A model generated the notes under the pieces. The model saw nothing but the letters and a program-made list of their open reading frames with translations, did no database searches and was not told the DNA's origin. Positions 25,513 to 32,765 of a stretch of DNA of 38,733 bases are shown here, one piece after another (the first letter of the stretch is position 1; each line of letters begins with the position of its first letter). The stretch is taken from positions 1 to 38,733 of the forward strand of contig CAMZNS010000008.1 of NCBI GenBank assembly GCA_947313855.1. Reading direction: 5' to 3'. This stretch comes from an uncultured Deferribacteraceae bacterium (lineage in GTDB: Bacteria > Chrysiogenota > Deferribacteres > CAMZNJ01). The translations under genes and the position numbers were made by a program.

Positions 25513-27450
25513 ATGTCTTCATTGCTAGAAAAAAACTTGGCGGTACTCAACATAAAGTACAGCGATATCGTATCGCAAATACGCGAAATCGAAGCATCTG
25601 AAACAAGGCGATACACTGTTGTAAAAAGGGGGGGCGGGGAGGCGAACCTATTCGACAAAATCACAAACGAATTTGTCTACGATCCTAGTCGTCCCAAAGG
25701 TTCGTCGCTGGATGATGTGCGTCAATCAAAAACATACCTCAACAGGTTGGTTTATGTTCTTGGGTTCGGGCTAGGCTACCACATGAACGCCTTTGTCAGT
25801 ACCAAATACACAGACAAAGCCACATTCTTCATAGTGTACGAGGCAGACGTGGAGATACTGTTTCATGCACTCTCCGAACGCGACCTGACGGCATTCTTAG
25901 CACACCCTCGACTAAAAATATTTGTGGGCAAGGTTGACGACAACAACGTTTCACGTACCCTTGTGGAACTATTCAACGGCGATATGGCAGACCTGAAATA
26001 CTACATAAAATCACAGTCGTTTGTGGAAACACCATACCTTTTCAGTGCCTACAAAGACAGGTACTCCACGTTTTTCAGCGGGATGAGAATGGCGTACGCC
26101 AACATCCTAAACCACTACGGTAACGATCCCGAAGACTCACTAATCGGTATCGTCAACACAATCAAAAACATCGACGTTATCATCAAAAGCCCCGGTATCG
26201 ACTCGCTGAAAGGGAAGTTTGCAGGGCGGGTCGGCGTTGTGGTGTCCACAGGTCCATCGCTGAAGAAAAACATACACCTGTTGAAGAGTATTCAGGATCA
26301 GGTTGTAATTGTTTCCGTGGATGCGTCCGTGCGTATTTTGCAGGAGTATGGCATCAAACCCCACGCCGTAACCTCGTTGGAACGTGTACTAGAGACCGCC
26401 AAACTGTTTGACGGTGTCGAACCCGGCTTTGTTGAAGACACATTGTTCACCGCATGCCCTGTGGTACGACCAGAAACATACGCCAACTTCCCCGCAAAAC
26501 CGGTGATTGTCTACCGTGACTTCGCAACATTCAAATGGCTTGGAATAGAACGTGGACCATTAATAGAGATTGGACCATCATCATCCAACATGGCGTTCAG
26601 TATCCTCGAATACATGGGATGCGACAAGATTATCCTCATCGGACAGGACTTCGCCTACGCACCTGATGGCAAAACACATGCGGAAGGAACAACATACGGA
26701 AGTCAGCAAGACAAACAGTTCGCACATGCTTATGTGGACTTGGAAGTGGAGGGGAACTATGTTCCGACACTGCGTACAACCCAAGTGTGGGATATGTTTC
26801 GCAGATACATGGAGAAGGATGCACTGAAGTTTGCAGGTGGTGTCATCAATGCCACTGAAGGGGGGGCTAAGATAGAAGGGACAGAGCTGTTGGCACTTTC
26901 CGAGGCAATAGACAAGTATGTTACGCCCAAGGGGTACGCAAACGATGTAACAAGCATAATTAACGACAGCACCACCCCCCTTAGCCAAAGTGTTATGGAT
27001 AACGACTTGGCGATGGTGAAAAAGCGTCTCAAAGAGGGGGTATCGTACTGCCAATACACAATGGGTAGATATGCTGAAGTTATTAGCATTAACGATCAGA
27101 TTGAGGCGGGGAAACTCAACCTAGCAGGTGGCAACTCCAGATCTGTTGATCACATGAAGCTAACGGATGCTTTCAATAAGGTGCAGAGCAGTATGGTGGG
27201 CATGTTTGCTGAGGAGAGTTTCTACCTTATTATCATGCACTACGTTCAGCCCTACCTTGTCAACATTATCATGGATTTGTGCAATATTCAGAACAGCGTC
27301 GAGGATGTGCAAGAGCGTATGCTTCGCTACATCAAGCTTTCAGCTGTGTCTTCCGTAACCATGATTCAGCTAATTGAAAAGCTAGAGGATTTATTCGCTT
27401 CTTCCCTTGAGAGTCTGGCGGATAACCACTTGGAGGCAGCTGAGGCTTAG
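25513..27450 (+). CDS. Maf-type motility accessory glycosyltransferase (DUF115)
   Basis: A 645-residue protein of the MAF_flag10/DUF115 family. Members transfer nonulosonic-acid sugars to flagellin in several bacteria. The signature region is at ~235-300: GRVGVVVSTGPSLKKNIHLL, QDQVVIVSVDASVRILQEYG and IKPHAVTSLERV; later GPSSSNMAFSILEYMGCDKI and LIGQDFAYAPDGKTHAEGTT also fit. The start at 25513 has GAGGT seven bases upstream; a GTG at 25444 would add 23 residues coded over a C7 run. Two G7 runs lie in the gene (25628-25634, about codon 40; 26869-26875). Gene context with flgF-flgG-flgA and four large flagellins supports flagellin as the acceptor; the sugar is not known and no nonulosonate synthesis genes are in the window. 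Confidence 0.88.
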   Translation: MSSLLEKNLAVLNIKYSDIVSQIREIEASETRRYTVVKRGGGEANLFDKITNEFVYDPSRPKGSSLDDVRQSKTYLNRLVYVLGFGLGYHMNAFVSTKYTDKATFFIVYEADVEILFHALSERDLTAFLAHPRLKIFVGKVDDNNVSRTLVELFNGDMADLKYYIKSQSFVETPYLFSAYKDRYSTFFSGMRMAYANILNHYGNDPEDSLIGIVNTIKNIDVIIKSPGIDSLKGKFAGRVGVVVSTGPSLKKNIHLLKSIQDQVVIVSVDASVRILQEYGIKPHAVTSLERVLETAKLFDGVEPGFVEDTLFTACPVVRPETYANFPAKPVIVYRDFATFKWLGIERGPLIEIGPSSSNMAFSILEYMGCDKIILIGQDFAYAPDGKTHAEGTTYGSQQDKQFAHAYVDLEVEGNYVPTLRTTQVWDMFRRYMEKDALKFAGGVINATEGGAKIEGTELLALSEAIDKYVTPKGYANDVTSIINDSTTPLSQSVMDNDLAMVKKRLKEGVSYCQYTMGRYAEVISINDQIEAGKLNLAGGNSRSVDHMKLTDAFNKVQSSMVGMFAEESFYLIIMHYVQPYLVNIIMDLCNIQNSVEDVQERMLRYIKLSAVSSVTMIQLIEKLEDLFASSLESLADNHLEAAEA

Positions 27451-27460
27451 CCTATTTTTT
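27443..27460 (+). terminator. Weak terminator at the Maf gene end
   Basis: AGGC-TTA-GCCT (27443-27453) then A and T6. The stem is only four pairs and the loop includes part of the stop codon, so this is tentative. Confidence 0.35.
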
Positions 27461-27553
27461 GGGCAACAGTAGGGTGGCATGATAATTGCTACTACCTTTA
27501 CATATTAAATCAGGTTCGCAAAACATGTGAATCGATGTGTGTGTGAGGGTATT

Positions 27554-28162
27554 ATGAGACAACGAGTTATTAGACTGCTACTACTATCTGCTGTTATGAT
27601 TTGGGGATTGGTGCTATCATCTTGCACCGTTGTGAGCACCACCGGTTTGGTCGCCTACACAGCTGTGACCTTAGAGGATCGTGCTAGCGTATCGTCATTG
27701 GTTCGCGACAAAACAGCCCCCTCTTACATGGATTTTTCCTACGAAATATTCTCCATGATACCAAGCGGTTCACGGGTGTACGTTGCCCCTGTCCGCGTTG
27801 AGATTAACGACGGTCAAAATCAGAGTCGATTCGACTCCTACGCCATGAATATTACCAAAGCCTTTTTCAACACAAGATACTACGGTAGCGTTGTCAACAA
27901 CATCGACGACGCAGAGTATGTTGCGTTGGTGTCGGCTAGGGAGACCGTATCTTCCTACCGTGCAAATCTTTCCCATGTTGACGTGAAGGTTATTGATAAG
28001 CGTGACAAGGTTGTTGTTTTCCAATCGTCGATAATCGCACGCAGTGTCAGCGATCCGGGGTACTACACACAGTTCTCCACGTCGGCAAATCGTGCTGAGT
28101 CGTTGTCTTACGCTGGTCTCAACAAAATACTAAACGATGGCGTAAGCAACCTGCTTCAGTAA
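27554..28162 (+). CDS. Lipoprotein of unknown function
   Basis: A 202-residue protein with a type II signal peptide: basic start MRQRVIR, hydrophobic core LLLLSAVMIWGLVL, lipobox LSSC with the lipidated Cys at 24. The mature part (SGSRVYVAPVRVEIND, DSYAMNITKAFFNTRYYGSV, DDAEYVALVSARETVSSYRA) reads as an alpha/beta fold; I do not recognise a family. The ATG at 27554 follows GAGGG and places the signal correctly; an upstream GTG (27527) would add nine residues. It is 54 bases ahead of flgF and may belong to that operon, which raises the possibility of a flagellar envelope role; this is inference. Confidence 0.8.
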   Translation: MRQRVIRLLLLSAVMIWGLVLSSCTVVSTTGLVAYTAVTLEDRASVSSLVRDKTAPSYMDFSYEIFSMIPSGSRVYVAPVRVEINDGQNQSRFDSYAMNITKAFFNTRYYGSVVNNIDDAEYVALVSARETVSSYRANLSHVDVKVIDKRDKVVVFQSSIIARSVSDPGYYTQFSTSANRAESLSYAGLNKILNDGVSNLLQ

Positions 28163-28216
28163 GTTTTTAGGTTTCGGTATTAGTAGATTAATCGGTTTTA
28201 TTGCGAGGTACGTTAA

Positions 28217-28993
28217 ATGTTAAACGGTATTTACACCACAGTGGGCGGTATGGTTGCTTCGGAGCGTCGCCTTGACGTGATATCCAACAACCTGGCCAAC
28301 GTTAACACCGACTCATACAAAAAAGACAGACCTGTGTTCACCCTTTACCAGCCGAACGATCCACGGTTCCCCCAAAATGCTGTTCGTGAAACCTTGTACA
28401 ACAAAACCATCAACTCCACATCGCGAATGGACAACATCTACACCAATTTCGACAGGGGCACCATGCGTGAAACACACAACCCCTTCGACATTGCCATCGG
28501 CAACAGTGAAGCATTCTTCGCCATCGATGCACCCATGGGTGTTCGATACACTCGCGACGGTGCCTTTACCATCAACAACGATGGGCTTCTGTCCACGCGT
28601 GAAGGGTTCCCCGTGATTATTCGCAACACTGATGGCGAACTAGACACCTTGGCAGTGGATGGAGTAGGTCAGGGTGATGTGATTGTTGCCAAAGATGGGG
28701 GGATATATTTCGACGGCGAACTAATGGGCAACTTCGAAATGAGCTCCTTCGACAACGTGGACAAATTGCAGAAACAGGGCAGAAACCTTTACGCCGCAAT
28801 AGGAACATTCCCACGAGGAACCGCAACGCCAAACATTATGCAAGGTTTTTTGGAGGGGAGCAACGTCAACCCTGTGGACGAAATGGTGCAAATGATCGAC
28901 GCCACACGCTCGTTTGAAATGTATGGTCGCCTTGTGCGTACCCATGACGAGATAAACGGCAAGGCATCCTCTGAAATCGGAACGGTACAATAG
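28217..28993 (+). CDS. flgF: Flagellar rod protein FlgF-like
   Basis: A 258-residue proximal-rod protein of the flagellar basal body. The N-terminal rod motif is clear (RRLDVISNNLANVNTDSYKK) and the C-terminal coiled-coil motif also (EGSNVNPVDEMVQMIDATRS, FEMYGRLVRTHDEI). Size and the central GDG/YTRDGAFTINNDGLLSTREG region fit FlgF (called FlhO in some lineages). GAGGT lies upstream of ATG 28217. flgG follows after 94 bases. Confidence 0.9.
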   Translation: MLNGIYTTVGGMVASERRLDVISNNLANVNTDSYKKDRPVFTLYQPNDPRFPQNAVRETLYNKTINSTSRMDNIYTNFDRGTMRETHNPFDIAIGNSEAFFAIDAPMGVRYTRDGAFTINNDGLLSTREGFPVIIRNTDGELDTLAVDGVGQGDVIVAKDGGIYFDGELMGNFEMSSFDNVDKLQKQGRNLYAAIGTFPRGTATPNIMQGFLEGSNVNPVDEMVQMIDATRSFEMYGRLVRTHDEINGKASSEIGTVQ

Positions 28994-29027
28994 CCGAATA
29001 GCCGAACAACCGAATAGTCGAATAACC
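28991..29027. repeat. CCGAATAG-type repeat after flgF
   Basis: Four imperfect 8-9 bp units (TAGCCGAA, TAGCCGAACAA, CCGAATAG, TCGAATAA) begin at the flgF stop codon. Confidence 0.75.
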
Positions 29028-29087
29028 ACAGAAGCTAACTAACGAACGAATAAATAAAATAACCAGAAACTACTACGGAGCGACATT

Positions 29088-29876
29088 ATGTTGAGATCAC
29101 TATGGACAGGGGCAAGTGGCATGACATCCATGCAACTTTACATCGACACCATTTCCAACAACCTAGCAAACGTAAATACCATCGGGTACAAGCAGGACAA
29201 AGCAAACTTTCAAGATCTCCTTTACGAAGAGGTGTTGCCCAGCGGTGCTGTTACCAGTAGCGGCATCAACCACCCCACAGGGATACAGGTCGGGCTCGGC
29301 GTAAAACCTGCCTCCATCACCAAAATATTTACCCAAGGCTCACCTGTTGTTACCGAAAACGATTACGATATTGCCATACTCGGACGAGGGTTCTTCCAGA
29401 TAGAGCTACCCAATGGGGATACGGGGTACACCCGTGATGGCTCGTTTAAGCTAGACTCCGACGGCTCCGTGGTTACCTCCGATGGGTACTACCTCCTACC
29501 CCGCATTACCGTTCCACCCGATGCCACACTCTTCACCGTCGGTCGTGATGGTACTGTTACTGTTTCCACCCCCGGTAACGTCAACCCTGTGGAGCTTGGA
29601 CAGATAGAGCTTGTAACATTCATCAACCCACAAGGGCTACACGCCATGGGACAAAACCTATTCCTCGAATCCACAGTTTCAGGTGCACCACAAGTCGGCT
29701 TGCCACAGTCGGAACACTACGGCTCGCTAATGCACAGAGCAACGGAGTCCTCCAACGTCAACGTGGTTGCAGAGATGGTTGACATGATATCCGGTCAGAG
29801 GGCGTACGAGTTTAACTCACGATCCATTCAGTCCAGCGATGATATGCTACAAACGGTAATCGGTCTGAAACGTTAG
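29088..29876 (+). CDS. flgG: Flagellar distal-rod protein FlgG
   Basis: A 262-residue rod protein. The start LRSLWTGASGMTSMQLYIDT, SNNLANVNTIGYKQDKANFQ and DLLYEEVLPSGAV are the FlgG pattern; the inner IELPNGDTGYTRDGSFKLDS and terminal ESSNVNVVAEMVDMISGQRA YEFNSRSIQ also fit. A GGAG ribosome site lies nine bases before the ATG. It ends the flgF-flgG pair, followed by a strong terminator. Confidence 0.93.
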   Translation: MLRSLWTGASGMTSMQLYIDTISNNLANVNTIGYKQDKANFQDLLYEEVLPSGAVTSSGINHPTGIQVGLGVKPASITKIFTQGSPVVTENDYDIAILGRGFFQIELPNGDTGYTRDGSFKLDSDGSVVTSDGYYLLPRITVPPDATLFTVGRDGTVTVSTPGNVNPVELGQIELVTFINPQGLHAMGQNLFLESTVSGAPQVGLPQSEHYGSLMHRATESSNVNVVAEMVDMISGQRAYEFNSRSIQSSDDMLQTVIGLKR

Positions 29877-29928
29877 TTATTGCTATGGGTACTGTGCACA
29901 GTGCACAGTGCTGTACAATAGTTGCAGG

Positions 29929-29970
29929 GGTGTTGGTGGAGCATTTAAGTGTTGCATCAACACCTTTTTT
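29929..29970 (+). terminator. Rho-independent terminator after flgG
   Basis: GGTGTTG (29929-29935) pairs with CAACACC (29958-29964); the stem can extend inward (GTGGAGCA with TGTTGCAT, one mismatch) and T6 follows. Confidence 0.88.
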
Positions 29971-30007
29971 GCATCATACTGTTGTTAGTTGATTGGGGTG
30001 CGGTGGA

Positions 30008-30040
30008 AGTACCGTAACAGTACCGTAACAGTACCGTAAC
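30008..30040. repeat. 11-bp tandem repeat, three copies, upstream of flgA
   Basis: Exact copies of AGTACCGTAAC at 30008, 30019 and 30030. The period equals about one DNA turn and the site is 35 bases before the flgA start, so it could be a protein-binding array, or one more slippage repeat. Confidence 0.9.
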
Positions 30041-30074
30041 AGTCAATCAAGGTGCGAAACTGGAGGAGGCTAAT

Positions 30075-31028
30075 TTGAGTCCAAATACTACAGCTTCAAC
30101 TAGGGGCAACAACAGGAGCAACAACAGGAGCAACAACAGGAGCACACCCCCCCTTGTAGCCAACCCTGTCACACTCATGCTTCTCACGATGGTAGTGCTA
30201 ACGTTGCTACTCCCTAGCATCGCACGAGGTGCAACGGTCGTCTACATCTCCTCCGACTGCCTCGTCGCCTCCGACCTAGGTATTGTGTCTGACGAACCCC
30301 TTGTGTGCGGTATTAAATACGGCGAAACAAGGAAAATTTTGCGTAGCGAGATGGACAGGATTACAGCACAGAAAAATATTGTCTACAAATCCGACAACAT
30401 CATAACCGTTATTCGTGATGGTTATAAAGTTGGCGAAGACGAGGTTGCAAAGGCGGTGGTTGCTTACTACGGCGAATACTACCCGTCGTACAATGTTTCC
30501 GTGGAGCGTGTGAACATTCGACAACCCATCTACATCGGCAACAGTTACGGCGTCTCAGCCACGCTCACCAGTGCCTCACCACTAGGCAACACAGTTTTCC
30601 AACTCCAAAGTGGTGGCGAAGATGTTGCAAAGGTCAACGTCTACGTGCGTGCCTACCAAGAAGGGTATGTTTCATCCATGCCCATATCTCGGGGGGAAGC
30701 ATTCCGAGGAAGGGTAGCTCGTAAGGCGGTGGACATCACATTCCTCAAAGGGGACCTAGCAACAAATATCGACAAATTTGTGGCAACGAAATACGTCGGC
30801 AAGGGGAAACCCATACTCGAAGAACACCTAACACGTGCACCAAGTGCCAAAAAAGGTAGTATCGTCCCTGTGCGGTACTCCAGCGGTGCCATTGTTGTAG
30901 AATCCAGCGGACAATTGGTGGAAGACGCCTACATCGGCGAACCTGTTAGCGTAAAAAATATGGACACAAACAAAACAATCACAGGGGTGTACGACGCCTC
31001 AGGAACCGTACTCATTGGCACACCATAG
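30075..31028 (+). CDS. flgA: FlgA-like P-ring assembly chaperone
   Basis: A 317-residue exported protein of the SAF-domain FlgA family, a periplasmic chaperone for FlgI (P-ring) assembly; E. coli FlgA is ~220 residues, so this is long. Residues 12-23 are three NNRS units coded by a 12-bp repeat, then Thr-Pro-Pro across a C7 run, then the hydrophobic signal (VTLMLLTMVVLTLLLPSIARG). The C-terminal FlgA motif is visible: ISRGEAFRGRVARKAVDITF, KKGSIVPVRYSSGAIVVESS, GEPVSVKNMDTNKTITGVYD. Start TTG 30075 is preceded by GGAGGAGG. flgH and flgI, usual partners, do not follow. The repeat and C7 run before the signal are odd and would alter or abolish export if they slip. Confidence 0.85.
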   Translation: MSPNTTASTRGNNRSNNRSNNRSTPPLVANPVTLMLLTMVVLTLLLPSIARGATVVYISSDCLVASDLGIVSDEPLVCGIKYGETRKILRSEMDRITAQKNIVYKSDNIITVIRDGYKVGEDEVAKAVVAYYGEYYPSYNVSVERVNIRQPIYIGNSYGVSATLTSASPLGNTVFQLQSGGEDVAKVNVYVRAYQEGYVSSMPISRGEAFRGRVARKAVDITFLKGDLATNIDKFVATKYVGKGKPILEEHLTRAPSAKKGSIVPVRYSSGAIVVESSGQLVEDAYIGEPVSVKNMDTNKTITGVYDASGTVLIGTP

Positions 31029-31072
31029 GAGTATGATTACAAATATAACAGAAGGCATGGCGGAATATATTT

Positions 31073-32008
31073 ATGATAACAAAAAAACAGGCACAAGATT
31101 TAGTCAACGCACCACTGCAAGAGGTACTCAACGCCGCATCAGAAATAAACAATCCAAACAAAGAGCTGGAGCTGTGTGCCATCATTAACGCAAAATCGGG
31201 AGGGTGCTCCGAAAACTGCTCATTCTGCACACAGTCCGCCTTCTTCAAAACAGAGGCACCGAAATACCCCATCCTACCCTACGATAAGGTTGAACAGGGT
31301 GCAAAATTCATGGAAGCGGCAGGCGTCCATCGCTACTGCCTTGTCATGCAGGGTGGTCGCCTACGCAAAGCCGACGAAAATACCCTAGTAGACTACTACG
31401 AACAACTAAGCGAATCCACAAACATGAGCTACTGCTCCTCAGTGGGGATGATCGATCGCAACCAAGGGGAACGACTCAAAAAAGCAGGACTCACGCGATA
31501 CCACCACAACCTCGAAACAAGTGCAGAATTCTACCCCAAAATATGCACCACCCATACGCACCAAGACCGTATCAACGCCATCGTTGCCGCAAAAGAGGCA
31601 GGGCTGGAAATATGTAGCGGAGGTATTGTGGGGCTCGGCGAATCCTGGAACGATCGCTTCAGCATGATAGACGATATTCGCAACCTCGAAGTGGAATCTG
31701 TCACATTCAACATACTCAACCCCATGCCCGGCACCCCCATGGCGGGGAATCGTCGCCTCGGTGAGGATGAGTTGTTGCGTGCCATATCCATCTTTAAGCT
31801 GATGCTCGGCAAGACGTCCCTAAGGTTCTGTGCAGGCAGACAGGCGTTGTCGTACGACTTCCAACGTCAAGCCTTGGAAGCAGGGTTCTCGGCAGTTATG
31901 GTCGGGGATTACCTCACCCTCAAAGGGAATCGTTTGGAGGAGGATGTGGCGTTCATGAAGGGTGCGGGGTACACCATGAAGATGGAGGGTGGGGGCGGTA
32001 ACTCGTGA
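31073..32008 (+). CDS. bioB: Biotin synthase
   Basis: A radical-SAM enzyme that inserts sulphur into dethiobiotin. It has 311 residues, within the range of the family. The 4Fe-4S cluster motif CxxxCxxC is Cys45-Cys49-Cys52 in NAKSGGCSENCSFCTQS. YHHNLETSAEFYPKI, CSGGIVGLGESWNDR, NPMPGTPM and RFCAGRQALS are family landmarks. The ribosome site is weak, a plausible sign of low expression or a missed start. It does not overlap other biotin genes. The stop codon sits inside the first unit of a 20-bp direct repeat. Confidence 0.93.
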   Translation: MITKKQAQDLVNAPLQEVLNAASEINNPNKELELCAIINAKSGGCSENCSFCTQSAFFKTEAPKYPILPYDKVEQGAKFMEAAGVHRYCLVMQGGRLRKADENTLVDYYEQLSESTNMSYCSSVGMIDRNQGERLKKAGLTRYHHNLETSAEFYPKICTTHTHQDRINAIVAAKEAGLEICSGGIVGLGESWNDRFSMIDDIRNLEVESVTFNILNPMPGTPMAGNRRLGEDELLRAISIFKLMLGKTSLRFCAGRQALSYDFQRQALEAGFSAVMVGDYLTLKGNRLEEDVAFMKGAGYTMKMEGGGGNS

Positions 32009-32044
32009 CCCACGGCGGTAACTCGTGACCCACGGCGGTAATTC
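31996..32044. repeat. 20-bp direct repeat over the bioB stop
   Basis: CGGTAACTCGTGACCCACGG at 31996 and 32016, with a partial third copy. The first unit encodes the last residues and the TGA of bioB. Confidence 0.92.
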
Positions 32045-32065
32045 ATAACGAAAGGTAGGTTTGGT

Positions 32066-32662
32066 GTGAAAGTTTTTGTTGGTGTTGGTGGTGCTAGCGG
32101 TTCGATTTACGCACGGTCGTTGATACGTGCTCTGGATTCGGCTGGCGTAGAGCTACATTTGTCGTTCAGTCGTGCGTCTTTGATTAATGCGTCTTTAGAG
32201 TTTTCCGCGGAAATTTTGTCGCCACAGGATTATATTCGCCATATTGGTGTTGATGCACCTTACTACGATTGCGATGATATTGGGGCGAAACCGGCTAGTG
32301 GATCGTTTTTGATAGACAACTATGTGATTATACCAGCCTCAGCAGGTTTTGTTGGTCGCTTAGCGGCTGGCGTTAGTTCCGACCTGCTACAGCGTGCATC
32401 TGATGTTGCATTAAAAGAGGGTCGCAATCTGACTATTGCATTTCGCGAAACGCCCCTGTCGCTCATACACCTTCGTAACCTCACAACCATAAAAGAGGCG
32501 GGTGCTAATGTTGTTCCCTTAATGCCAGGGTTTTACACTAATCCGATAAACTTGGAGGATGTTGCGTCATTCATGACAATGAAGCTTATGGACATTATGG
32601 GAGTGCACCCTAAAAGTGGTGGTACTATTGCCAGCCCCAAGCGTTGGGGTGGGGTGGGGTAG
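32066..32662 (+). CDS. ubiX: UbiX-type flavin prenyltransferase
   Basis: A 198-residue flavoprotein that prenylates FMN to make the cofactor of UbiD-type decarboxylases (quinone or aromatic acid pathways). The N-terminal GVGGASGSIYARSLIRAL and central PASAGFVGRLAAGVSSDLLQ, ALKEGRNLTIAFRETPLSLI and HLRNLTTIKEAGANVVPLMP (last split here) are diagnostic; length is typical (185-210). The GTG start follows AAGGTAGG. Coding strand is T/G-rich, unlike bioB just upstream. No ubiD or quinone gene is in view. Confidence 0.93.
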   Translation: MKVFVGVGGASGSIYARSLIRALDSAGVELHLSFSRASLINASLEFSAEILSPQDYIRHIGVDAPYYDCDDIGAKPASGSFLIDNYVIIPASAGFVGRLAAGVSSDLLQRASDVALKEGRNLTIAFRETPLSLIHLRNLTTIKEAGANVVPLMPGFYTNPINLEDVASFMTMKLMDIMGVHPKSGGTIASPKRWGGVG

Positions 32663-32716
32663 AGGGGTTATTCTACACCCACCCCTATAGATATGAGCAA
32701 CTATGTGTGGTTTTGT

Positions 32717-32733
32717 TCATAAAACTTTTATGA
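32717..32733. repeat. Palindrome between convergent ubiX and flagellin
   Basis: TCATAAAA-C-TTTTATGA is a perfect 8-bp arm inverted repeat. It could be a weak terminator or a protein site; the AT-rich stem makes terminator function doubtful. Confidence 0.6.
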
Positions 32734-32765
32734 GGACGTATTGACTTAGAGGACGTATTGACTTA
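32732..32765. repeat. 17-bp direct repeat over the flagellin stop
   Basis: GAGGACGTATTGACTTA at 32732 and 32749; the second copy's final TTA is the stop (TAA on the minus strand) of the frameshifted flagellin. Confidence 0.93.

Noticed and set aside
32662-32690. Terminator after ubiX (AGGGG/CCCCT)
   Set aside because: Long loop, short stem and no T-run.
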